From Marthasterias glacialis (taxonomy: Eukaryota > Echinodermata > Asteroidea > Forcipulatida > Asteriidae), in NCBI GenBank assembly GCA_911728455.2, contig OU452229.1, positions 4,891,574 through 4,955,573 of the forward strand: 64,000 nucleotides of DNA, written 5' to 3'. Positions 14,901 through 26,900 of the stretch are shown here, one piece after another. How positions within the stretch are numbered: position 1 is the first letter of the stretch; the number at the start of each line of letters is the position of its first letter. The notes under the pieces are model-generated. The model ran no database searches. It was not told the DNA's origin and saw nothing but the letters and a program-made list of their open reading frames with translations. The position numbers were made by a program, and so were the translations under genes.

Positions 14901-17900
14901 AGAGTGGGGAAGGATCCTAGTAAATCACCCAGGGGAGTTTGGGTTTTAATGTACAGTGTGTACATACACTGTATACATTGTACATGTGTACATTTATAGG
15001 TCAGCTACAGAAAAAGTGTCATGTATTGTGTACACACACATGTACATGTGGTATGTACATCAAACCGACTATCTTTCTCCATAGTACATGTTTGTACACA
15101 ATATGTACATGTACATGTACATACTACGTTTCTCCTCAATTACTGTCCGATGGTCAGACATGTAGTACATGTATATATGTCATCTATGTTCATGAAAACC
15201 AATGCTACAGTACAGGCTGCACACTCTAGAAAAATTGTTTTTGCCGTTGATTGAGCGTGACTCAGCATCTCATGTTGGCCGATTTTAATGCACAATAACT
15301 GGTTAAATTCTGTGCTTGTTCTGTAACAGTGTGTACAATTTGTATACTTGTCGTCGTGGGCCACATTGTAGTGGATCATCACTAAAACCTGATGTTAGTG
15401 ATATTTATAGTATAGCTTACATTATATAAAATGGAAGTGTACCAATACTGATTTTGTTCAGCGTAAAGTCTGAAAATATGTGTTTATGTGCATTTAGTTT
15501 AAGGCAACATTCATGCATACATGTACATGCACACTGCTGTGCTGTGTACATGTACATCATGTACATGTATGCTGGTCAAACCAGGAAAACTGTTCTATGT
15601 ACGTGTAATAGTACAATGAATAGACTCTGGCCCGTGGTTTAGACAATATTTGATCAACAGCTAAAATTCATGATTACCATAGACATGATAGAAGTCCAAT
15701 TTTTGGACATGTTGGACTATGTATTGGTATTGGTTACAACACACCACATAACCTGTAAAACTACCTTTGTGAAAGTTAGTGTTGTGGCCAATGGCAAGCA
15801 TAGGCCTATGGGGACTCTTTGGTTAAAGTGGCACAGAGCGGTTGATGTGCCCAACATTTTACACAGAAAAAAATATTTCTAATATGTCTATTTATTTTTT
15901 CTTCTTCTTGCATTGCCTGATTTTTCCCCAATGTTTCGCCTGATTTTTAGTTTTTATTGGTGGGTGGCGGAGAAACTGCCCTCACTGGCTCGTATGCCTA
16001 TCATGGCAAGCCAGCTTTGAACTTATGCATTCCTTGGCTGCAATCATTGTTTCTAGAATTGTTATCTTCAATTTCTAATAATTGTAGTAATATTTAGGCA
16101 TAATGCATGACACTGATTAAAAGTACATGTAATGACATTTTTTTTTAAAAGAGGGAGCATCTATAGGTATTCATTGCTTGGTTTTAGTTCTCACAAAGTG
16201 TGGAACTTTTTTCTTCCCCCAACAGACCAGGGCAGGAGATTGTGAGCCAGTTGATAGCACCACCGACGTCAATCATGGAGACATCATTAAACCTGAGGAT
16301 TTGTTGAACCCAGAGGCAGCTGCCAGCGGGATACGTGATGGGAAGAACGCTCGGAAACGCCGCAAGAAGGCCATCCTTGCGGCACAGGCTGCTGCTAAGG
16401 TGTGTTCATGTTCTTCTTCGGGACAGCAAAATCATCAAGAAGGAGGGAGTGGGTAGAGTACCAAGCAAATCTAAAAATAAAGATTAGCGTGCAGTGACAA
16501 TTTGAACACAAAAGATTAAAGGAGGTTAAGAGACTGTTTAAGGTGTGAACAAAACTTGCAACGTGTACATTGTTTCAAATTAGGCTAATAAAACAGTTTC
16601 CTTTTAAATAGGGAGGATGGTTGTGTGCAAAAGCATGTTATTTTGACCACAACAACACTTTCCAGGAAGTGTCCAGGAAGGCTTCATGTAGTTGGAACGG
16701 ATATGAGTATAATACAAGCCCAGAAAGTCCTCTTAATTATGTTAGGGGGGGCAAGGCTACTTTTTTTTTTTTTTAAATAAAGGGCACTTCTATTTAGAGC
16801 GTCCAAATGTTCAGTTAAAAGTGCTCTTTTAAAAGTGCTCCTATAACTCATGTTGATCTTATAGGAGCCTTGTGTAAATTTTTGTTTGTCAGTCTCCATT
16901 GTCCATTGGCTTGTCTCTTGTCGGCATCTTGTCTGTCACTAGTCAAGCTGCCGACCCTTTCATAACTGCATATTCCTGACACCTTTCTATAGGTGCAATG
17001 CTGATTTAGTTACAATGTATTTTTTTGTTTAATGACAGCATTGTAATAAATGTGTGTTAAATCAACACACAGGCAGGTAACTCTATAACACGATACCAAA
17101 AACTTGTTGACATTTTGCCCATGATGCATTGAAAAACCGGCCTCTCCTAGGCAAAATGTGGAGGGTTGACTGTATTGTGAACCCTCCCCCCCCCCCCCCC
17201 CGCATTCAATACAGGTGATTAGCTCAAAACTGTACTTAATAATCATAATAATATGACGCACATTGCGCCATCTATCGAGTAAAACTACTCTGAGGTGCAT
17301 GATGAACAGAGTCGTCAAAATCTTATAAAATTGTGATGGACTGAGTATTGTATGCTTTTTGAGTACAAACAAATTTTCAGATTGGGCTTGAAAGATTTCA
17401 AAGGCCGTATCCGAATTGGCAGCTATGGCTATTGCTGTTGCTAAGGGTGTTGCTATGGACAACCTATACGTTGATGCATGTTGACTTGGCGATGTAGCCT
17501 AAGCCGTAGCCACCAATTCTGACACGGCCAAAGTTTGTATGGAACCAAATCTGTACTGATAAGTAATTCCCTAAGTGCAGCAGCTGTGAAAGATTGACAT
17601 TGTTCTCTGAGCTACTAGAACTTAGAAGGTATATGTACATGTACATTGTACATAGTACATATATCAGGGGAAGGAAGGCTGTGACTAGGTGTATAGCCAG
17701 AAATAAGACCTTTGATGTATGAGGAAGAAAATTCTTCAAAGTAAGCAGTAAAATCTTTTAGCACGAGACTGTCATTGCTTAGCAGAAAAGGGTAACCTGC
17801 TTAAATATCGTGTATTTTACATAGTTGGGAGTGGTGCCCTGCTGTTTTTTATTCATTCATTTTCTTTTTTTTTTTGCTAAGGAAACATGTTTCCTGAGAG

Positions 17901-20900
17901 GGATTTTCTGCTGAAGAGAAATGTTTGTTTGCGTGTAATGAAATAAGGTCCTGCGCCCGATTTCACAGAGCCCTAAGACTCATCTTAAGATGAGTTGTCA
18001 GTATTATCATAATCATTTGTACTTGTATTGTGACATCACACTTTGCTTAGCAATTAAGAGTGTTTCGCAATCTTAACTCTTTGTGAAATCGAGCCCTGGG
18101 CCCAATTTCATAGAGCTGCTTAAGTCGAAAAACTAGCTGAGCAAACAAATATTAATCTTACCAGATTATGACTACCAGCCAAAATACTATGTTACGTGTC
18201 AAATTTGTGACTGGTATCCTGCTCATTTTCGCTAAGCTGCAAATTGTTAAGCAATGTTTTGTGCTTAAGCAGCTCCATGAAATTGGGCCCTGGTCCCGAT
18301 TTCATAAAACTGTTTGCCAGTAAGCAAATTTTTGTGCTGTACTGTAGCAATAGCTGAGGCAAAAGTCTATTTCATAAACAATCAAGGAGATTTGACAGTG
18401 CGTCCATGCGTTCACAATGGATTAGCATTGTTGTGTCACTCGTCTGCTTACTAGAACCACAAGCAAGTTAGCTTGCCTTTTGCTTTGCCTACAGTTAGCA
18501 GTGTTTATGAAATAGAAACTGTGCTAAGGGGTACTTTGTAAGCATAAAGCGTCTGCTTACAGGCTTTATGAAATTGGCACTAGGTATTCAACATGCTGTT
18601 GCTGACGTTTGTAAAAATTTGATCTAAACAGGAATATTCTGAAATCACCGAGGAGCAGAGGCAACTTCAAGAAAACCTGAAGAAGCCCAACAAGAAAACC
18701 AAGATGCCTATTGAGTATGATTTGGGTGACATGCTGGCTGCTCTAGAGGTAGGTAATACTACTCATCGTCCCCTGCTTTTGTCCACCACAAAAGGATTTA
18801 TCCTGCATGTTCAGATTACCTTTAGATTTTTTTTATTTTGGGGTGAACAATTAACTTGACTTGAGCAGGATTTGAACCAGTGACCCTAGTCACTTTTGTC
18901 CACCATGATAGGATAATCCTGCATGTTCAGATTACTTTTAGACTTTTTAAATTTTGGGGGTGAACAATTAACTTGACTGGAGCGGGATTTGAACCTGTGA
19001 CCCTAGGATTACTGTACCGGCGCTCTACCAACTGAGCTATCCAGCCCTAATGTTGGCGGTCTCCCTATTTTGTCAATATCTTTGTTCAGGGTGCCAGTCA
19101 GAAGCAATTCAGTCTGAAACCTTGTTTGTTGCTTTTAAGATTTGTTATTTTTTGTACGGAAATTCTTTGCGGTACTCTTCGCTAAATTACATGAATGTGA
19201 ACTGAACTGGCCTTCTGTCACTGGGCGAGCTCAGGGTGGGTCTAGCGGTTGGGACACATTTTAGAATGCATAAGGTTGTGGGCTCAATTCTCACCCAAGA
19301 TTTATTCCAATGGACTCTGTGCAAATCATACATCAATGCAGGACAAATCCAAACAGAAATGCTTAAAAGTACGAATCATCTTTGGTTTTTCGAAAGAATA
19401 TTGTTCCAGTCTTTACAACTCTTCATAATTTATAACCAACCTCGGGAAATTTCATCCCATTAGGAGGGAGCACTTTTTTTCCTAGAAAACACCACAAAAC
19501 ATATCTTTTTGTCAGTGATTTTTTATTTTTCAGTGATTCTGTTCATGATTGTTCACACTGTTGTATAAAATCTTTTAGCTAAATTAGAACAAGAGCTGAA
19601 TTAAGTACAGATGGACAATTTTTCCTGAAAACAGCTGCTACCAGTACCATTTGTATAAAAGGCAAATGTCCAAATCATAAATTATTCTTCTGTTTTTATG
19701 AGGATTACTGAATGTGCGGCTTGACTTCAATTGCAACTAATTTCATTGAAGCTCACTGGAATTGCTTAATAATCAGTTTAGATTTACTCATAGGTAGTAA
19801 TGTACCCTCTTTTTTTTCCTTTTTTTTGGTGCACTGGCTTTTCAAAATGTGGGTACAAAAATTGCATTGTAAAGGTTCAGGCCCACATGACTCAGTAAAA
19901 TATAGCTTATTTTACCACTTGAAGTAGTTGCACTGGAGTTTATTTTCCAAGTTGGTTGATATCTTCTATCTTTCTAGATTTTCAGTTCAGTTTCTAAATT
20001 TAAGCAGGCCTTCAGAGGTGGCCTAGATACTCCTTGAGAAATACTAACGTCGCTCTATAATGGGGCAGGTTAAGGGGGGGGGGTCACATTTCCTCCACCT
20101 TCCTTCCTGCCTCAAGATGACGAGATTTCACTTGCAAAGAGTTCAGTCACGTCCTATACAACCCCCTCATGCTAAATATAATTTTACACCTAATTATGTA
20201 GGCATGCCTGGCTGGCTTAAAGGGGATGTGTGTGTAGTATGTACGTGTAATTGTTCACTGCACTGTCCTGTGTGTACTGTATAAGACGCGGCTTGTCTCA
20301 CTTTCAAAGGTACTAAAACTTCACTACGTCTTATCTAACGATGCGCCTTATCTGGTGTAGCTTGAGATCAAAGTGAAGACCACTGTCTGAAAACTTACAT
20401 TTATGTTCTAAAAGAATCCTTTCGTTTGTCCAGGGTAATCGTACGTGTATTTCATTTTATTAAAATAAAACTTACACGTCGTAGTAGGATCTATTACTAG
20501 CAGTAGTAAACAAGCTAAAGACAAAGAGTTTTTGAGGGACTGTGCGTCGTTGACAATGCTGCTCTCCAAGGCGTGAGCCAGCAATGACCCGTGCTATACC
20601 AGTGACGACATTTCGGGGAATTTTTATTTGTAGAGCATGCGCCGATAACTAGTCTTTGGTTACCAAGTCGTTCACAAGCGTTATCACATTGTGGGGTCAG
20701 AATTTTGTGAAAGCAGCATCGAATACCATGCCCAAAATCACACGTAGGCCATTATCTGATTTCACATACAAATTTGAATCTCGAAACAAGTTGAACAAAT
20801 TTTGGTTTCAGGAAGGAGTCCCTGTGCCATTAATAGCATGAATGGTATAAGAACAACAGCCCTAGGGCCCACTTTCATAGACCTGCTCAAGCAGAGATTG

Positions 20901-23900
20901 TTGCCCAACACTTTTCTGCCAAGCAAATAATATGAGCCGGATACCAGTCACAGATGGTACATGTGACATGGTATATTGGCTGGTAACCTTAATTCTGGTA
21001 AGCATAATTTTGTTGTGCGTAGCTACTTTTTGTGCATAGGCAGCTCTATGAAATTGGGCCCAGATTCCAAGCCTGGAGTTTTACAGAGGTGACAGAGGTC
21101 GTGACCTCTGTTGCCCTGATCGCAGCCATCACCCCTTCCCCCCCCCCCAAGGCTCGTATCTATCTATAGACATTGTGTTTTAGAAAATTCTTCATTAAAA
21201 GAAAAAAATGGGAGTCTCAAATGATTGCCTGGTCTGAAACTATAACAAGGTAGAACTAAAAAAGTTCCCCAGAAAAGTTAATGATTTCGAGTGAAAATTT
21301 GTCCATTCCTCCTCTGACAACCAAAGTTTTCCTTCACTTTTAATACCCTTGTTTTTTTCGGTGTGCTTTTGCAGAAACAACAGCAAGAAACCAAAGCTAA
21401 GACACAGCAGCAGAACCTGGCCAGTAAAGGCCGGTCGACCATGCACTTCTCCAACACTGCCAAGGTGCAGCATCACAATGAGATCAAGCAGCCCCCTGTG
21501 CCGTCACAGGCAACAGGGTTAGCGGCCAAGACAGTTGTGCAACCTCAGTTTGGCAAACGTGAGCAAGCACCAATACTGGTAAGAGGACTATCTGAAGCTA
21601 TTGAGAGTTGTCTGTGTGTGAAATATTCTTGTAAATTTTTCTTCCATTTTAAGCAACACAGTTGTCGTAATACTGGTAAACGGCTTTTTGAAGGCGTTTC
21701 CCTGTGTAACATTGAGGGCAGGCTTGGTCCACTTGCGCAGGGACGTGAGTTCTAAATCCCGAATCCGAACGCACATCCCCAGAAGTTGAGTCCACTCAAC
21801 CGCTCAGTCACGCGCTCCAAAACTCCCAAAATCGATTCGGAAGCTGTTGTTATTGATGAATAATTTAGCACCCATTTTACATCTCTGTCAATTCCAAGGG
21901 TCACAATCCACTCGACTCATCGGCTCCGATGAAGAGAGGCAAGGAACGCGAGACACCGGTGAAGAAGAAACCTAGTGCCTTGAAGAGGGTCATCTTAAAG
22001 GAGAGGGAAGAGAACAAGAGACTGCGCACCTTGCAGGAAACCTGTCTCTCTGACGCTGAAGAGTAAGACCCTTCTCTTTCTCATGAACAACCCCCCCCCC
22101 CCCCCCAACCAACTTCTGATCAAGTTATAGTGTTACGGGAACATCTCCAGGAACTGTGAGGTGATTGAGTCTTTAAAATGGTGCAAACGCCCCAAAGTGG
22201 GTATGGGAATTGAAAAAAGGCCTTATTTAACTAAATGTTTTTCTCCCTTCAGTGGATTGAACCACAGCGACGATAAGAATGCAGACACCATGAGTGGAGA
22301 CGCAGGATTAGGTTTGTCACAAGATGGTAAGTACACTGAGTACTCAGGACATCACAAGTTTTTGGTGGAACTTGTTGTTTCCCTACCTCGTTCCATTCAG
22401 AAACTGTGCCTTCCCACTGGATACAAGTACAGCATGTGTACCTGGCATGCCTGGTGGCATGCTTGATTATTCCCAACAGGAGCTCTCGTTTAATGGAATA
22501 GTCCCATGAAGACTCCTATTTATTTATTGTTTATCCTGGGGAAACCTTTCAGTGAAACACTGTTTTTCTTAAAGGTGCCCAGCTATTGCAAATATTCAAG
22601 AGTATAAAACTGAGAATAGACCACTCCATTAAGCCCCGCCTACCTTAGCAACTGCCTAGCAACAGCATATTGTGCGACTTTCTTGCCACGATCGCAGCAG
22701 TGGTTCGGTTGCGGCCACACACACACGTAGCGGATCCACACACTTGCAATGTACATGTACATGGTTTTCGTGAACAGGATGGATTTAGTTTCATGGCCTT
22801 TTGAGCAGTGCCTGGAGTCCAAAGAATGATGCAGACAACAGCACTGTTAAACCATTACACGACCGTACAGGGACTGTATACTGCTGTGGGATTTGCACCA
22901 CCAGAAATTCGAAAAAGTTAAAACAGAACAATGGCGGTGGTTTGTTTACTTTTCTAACGGGGATTTTAACATGTCGGACCTTTGTCGGACTTTCAGTGGG
23001 GTTCTCGTGGCTGTGATTGGTCAACATGTTAGTAGGCGGGGCTTAATGGATCGGTCTATTGTATGAACATCTGACAATAACAAGATATTACAGTTAATAA
23101 ATAGAGTTTTGTGGCTGTGGCTTGATCAGCATGTGAACATGCATTGAAGCATAGGGTGCCCATACCAACAGCCGCAGCCGTAGCTGCAGTCGCCAATCCA
23201 GACAGGGCCTAAGTCATGGAAGAGTGGTCTAGCCGTGGGTTTCATACCATCCTTTCCCAACATGGTTCTTGTTTGTTTCAGTTCATAATTTGCTTCTGAA
23301 TGAACGTAGTTCTTGTTTGTTTCAGTTCATAATTTGCTTCCGAATGAACAGTCTTACCTTACTTTCCCTTCTTCGACAGCCACAAGTGAGCGAGGTTCAA
23401 CTACATCTTTCATGACCTCTCAGAGTGACCTTTCACCTGTGAGTCAGATGTCTCCCATGAGCATGAGTCCGTTGTCTCCAGGGTCGCCTCTGAGCTCGGG
23501 CTTGTCCAGTCCGGCGACCGGATTCAAGTCAACATCCCCGGCTCAGATCAATCTTTCAATTCACAGTCGTCGTTTTAGAGAGTGAGTGTGTATATAATGT
23601 TCATGGAAATAGTGTTGTCACTTTGCATTACGGTAGTCTCACATATTTAGAAATCTAGTTTTCCCTCAATAAATACATGCAGTTGTCAATGTATCGCTTA
23701 GGGGCTATTGCGTGGTTACTCATGTTACCTGGTTTTCTGAATGTTTTGTTTTTCCTGATCAGATGTGCCGACAAATTATTACTGATAAAATCAAACTGAT
23801 ATTATTCGAGCTTCACCCATACACCGATGTGTGTTAAGCATGTTGTACTTCATGTACTTAGTACTTTCCCGAGTCCTGTGAAAAAAAATCCACAGGCATA

Positions 23901-26900
23901 TTCCTCGGGTGGGATTCGAACCCACGACCTCCGCCATTCCAGAGCAGATGTCTTACCAACTAGACTACCGAGGTGTATGGGCACAACACAAATAATATTC
24001 TTTATCCCCGATGCAAAAATGAACAATTAGTAAAATAAAACTTGTGATGACAGCTAGAGCACAAATGCACTAGAGTTGCAATGTTGAGAACATACCAATC
24101 GACTCTTCTCAGAGCCAGCACCTCTTTCTTCAAAAACGAGATCAATTCATTTTGCACCCGTGAGAATTAAGGAAATAGTCAAATATAATATATTTTAATA
24201 TTCAGAGTTTATTAGATCTAATAATTGCTCTGGGGATCATGATAGTATTAATAACATAAAGCATTTATAAGGTGCCATCGATCTAGTTCACTATTATGAG
24301 GCGCAGTATGTTTAAGATAAGTGTAGTAAATTTTTGAATCATGAGACTCATTTACATGTATATAGCACCTTGTAAGGGTTTACAGGGTGATGCGGGGCAA
24401 TCTGTGCCCAGCATGCCAGAAACACCAGAGCAAACCCCTTCTCTGAATTACAAGTGCACTGGGTTCTTTTATATGTGCATTACACACCACACAGGACTTA
24501 CTGCTTTACGTCCCATCCAAAGGATGAAGGAGTAATGGTTAAGTGTCTTGCTTAAGGACACAAGTGTCAAGACTCAAATCCACACTCTACTGATCAGAAA
24601 CATCAGAGCTTGACGACCGATTGGCCAAGAATTGCCATTTTGTCTTCATCCTTGTGGTTTTGATTTAGCAGGCCATGGGCAAACTTGCACAACACTCAGG
24701 ACCTACGGCTTTATGTCCCGTCCAAAGGAACGAAGCAATAGCGGTAAAGTGTCTCGCTTAAGGACACGGGTGTCAAGACAGGGTTCCAGAGTCCAGTGCG
24801 GTAGACCGCCCGGCCTCGGCGCGCCATCACAAAGAACAGTAATATTTGTACACGTACACCAAGATCCATAGTGATAGCATGATCTTACCTTTCAGATACT
24901 GCAACCAAGTGTTAGATCAAGACATTGATGCCTGTTGCACAACTCTACTGCAGACCCTGGTCAAGTTCCAGGATAGACAGTACCAAAAAGACCCAACAAA
25001 GGTATGGCTTATACACGGTCAAATGTCATCAAGCTGTTAGTTATTTTTCTTTTCTATTCAAAATCTTTTTGGTAATGGAACCCAGGAACCTCCAAAAGCG
25101 ATTAGCAAAACAAAGTTTGGCAGTCCAGTGCTTTTGAATGGATATTTATTAATTTATTATTTAGCTTTTCAAGGACAAACGTCATCCTGAACAAATACCC
25201 AAAAAACAAAGAAATAGTTATAATCATGTTTTTTTTTTACATTTCTTAAAAATAGAGGAAGAAGCAGTTATGTTTGTCTCGCAATGGATTCATTTACACC
25301 TCCATGTTCTTAGTTGCATTGGGGCAGGTTTCTATCCCTTCAAAAAAGTAGCCCACACCTCGAGTGGCCTTTGGGCCTTATAATTATTAAATTGCTTTAA
25401 AGAATATAATAAAATAAAAAAATACAGTCATTTTTTGAGCTATAAGACCTAAATTGGGCTGGCCCAGGTCCTGGTTTACAACCATAAGAATTTTAAAAAC
25501 AATTTATGGTCAGTTTGTCCCTGACCAGAGGTTTCGGAGTTGCTCTGTGAGATGTGTAAACTGTTTCATGTTTTTCATCAGGCAAAATCCAAGCGGCGCA
25601 TCGTAATGGGACTGCGTGAGGTCACCAAACACCTGAAGCTGAAAAAGATCAAATGCATCATCGTCTCTCCCAACCTAGAGAGGATCCAATCTAAAGGTCA
25701 GGGTAAATTTGTTTATTTGTTTTTGCTTCCCCATGACAAAAGTGCAGGGAATTGAACATTTGAAAGAAGAAAAGAATTATCTTTTGCATGCTGTTTACTA
25801 ACCGAAACAACCTGTGACACACAAAAATGGGTAATGAATGGCCTCACAGTTCGACTAAAGCAGAGTCTTTTCAAAGGCTAAAAAAATATATATATTTTTA
25901 AAAACTTGTTTAAATTCAAGTGCGACATCACACAAGATTGATAGATCAAGCAAATTAGGCTGGTTCCAGCAATTTTTTTTGTCGCCGCATATGCTCTTAT
26001 TAAGCAAGCTTACCCGTCCGACTGTCTGACCATACAATCTCGTCCGCTGTGAACTTAGTTCTGTGCACAGTTGTGCCACTGTACACAACCGATGCATTTA
26101 AATGGTTGATCAACTCTCTGGAAAATAATACCAAAAGAAAAGGAACTGTAAAAGATGGGAAGAAGGTACAGATACAAACTTGTTGTGACCTTTTTTTATT
26201 TATTGTTTTTTACAGAAGTAAAGTTTTTTTTTTCAGATACTTCCCTGAAGTGCTTTTCGTACAGAACCACTGGCATATTTTCGAGAAAATTTTAAAAAGT
26301 CTACACCCAAGTCATGAGCCTGCTGCAACAATACATCAATGCGTGACTCCAACTTTTTAGACCATGTCCGATATGTGGCAGAGGGAGTCCCCCCCAAATG
26401 TTCCCATACTCTCACACAATCTTCCCCTCTTGTGCAGAAGTACCCCCCCCCCTGTAAAATCCTCAGAACACGATGAAGACACAATAGGAGGGGGGATCCA
26501 CCCTGCCACATAACAAGCACCAAATGCAACTTTTGCCTAGTATTTTGCAATCTAACTAGTCATGTTTTGCTTTTATTTGTGTAACAGGTGGATTAGACGA
26601 GGCATTGAATCGCATTACAGCGCTATCGAATGAGCAGAACGTACCTGTCGTCTTTGCCCTTGGACGTAAGGCACTCGGTCGAGCTGTCAACAAGCTTGTA
26701 CCGGTCAGCGTGGTTGGGATATTCAACTATGACGGCGCACAGGTAAGTAAGGGTCAAGGATCACATTCTCCAATGGGAAAAAAAACCAAACTGCTCAGAA
26801 AAAATGTCCACAAATATGTCGCTCCCTGCCAAAACCAGGCACTGCCTGCCAGATCTGGGTTTATTTTCTCATCATAATAAGTGATAAAAAGAGCTTTCAA

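Larger units (their letters stand above)
12875..16225 (+). other. SECISBP2L intron 5
   Basis: The intron is 3.35 kb. It holds one copy of a 127-bp repeat (13893-14019; partner at 30630-30756) and two clusters of palindromic ACATGTAC-type repeats (14945-15175 and 15515-15605). The short Cys/His/Val-rich frames over those clusters are translation of the repeat and not genes. Confidence 0.7.
16400..18631 (+). other. SECISBP2L intron 6
   Basis: The intron is 2.2 kb. Its right third is filled by three abutting inverted-repeat elements (17954-18097, 18098-18290, 18293-18580). A 16-20 bp C run lies near 17188. No coding sequence is recognised. Confidence 0.75.
18749..21374 (+). other. SECISBP2L intron 7
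   Basis: The intron is 2.6 kb. It contains two tandem SINE-D copies (18775-18893 partial, 18894-19046) and one MITE-2 copy (20871-21062). Homopolymer C/G runs occur near 20075 and 21133. No further gene is recognised. Confidence 0.7.
22327..23379 (+). other. SECISBP2L intron 10
   Basis: The intron is about 1.05 kb. It carries a full MITE-3 (22617-23058) and, at 23265-23352, a 44-bp tandem duplication containing two copies of a 3' splice-site-like TTTGTTTCAG; see findings for the possible alternative exon start. Confidence 0.75.
23582..24895 (+). other. SECISBP2L intron 11
   Basis: The intron is 1.3 kb and is mostly SINE sequence on the - strand: SINE-B at 23813-23977, SINE-C at 24335-24632 and a second, truncated SINE-C at 24668-24825. 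An A/T-rich gap lies between about 24170 and 24330. Confidence 0.8.

Noticed and set aside
14939-15254. Overlapping Cys/His/Val-rich small ORFs
   Set aside because: They are translations of the palindromic ACATGTAC repeat cluster.
18975-19046. tRNA gene on the - strand
   Set aside because: A and B boxes are present but the anticodon stem does not pair, and the sequence is continued by a SINE tail shared with a neighbouring copy.
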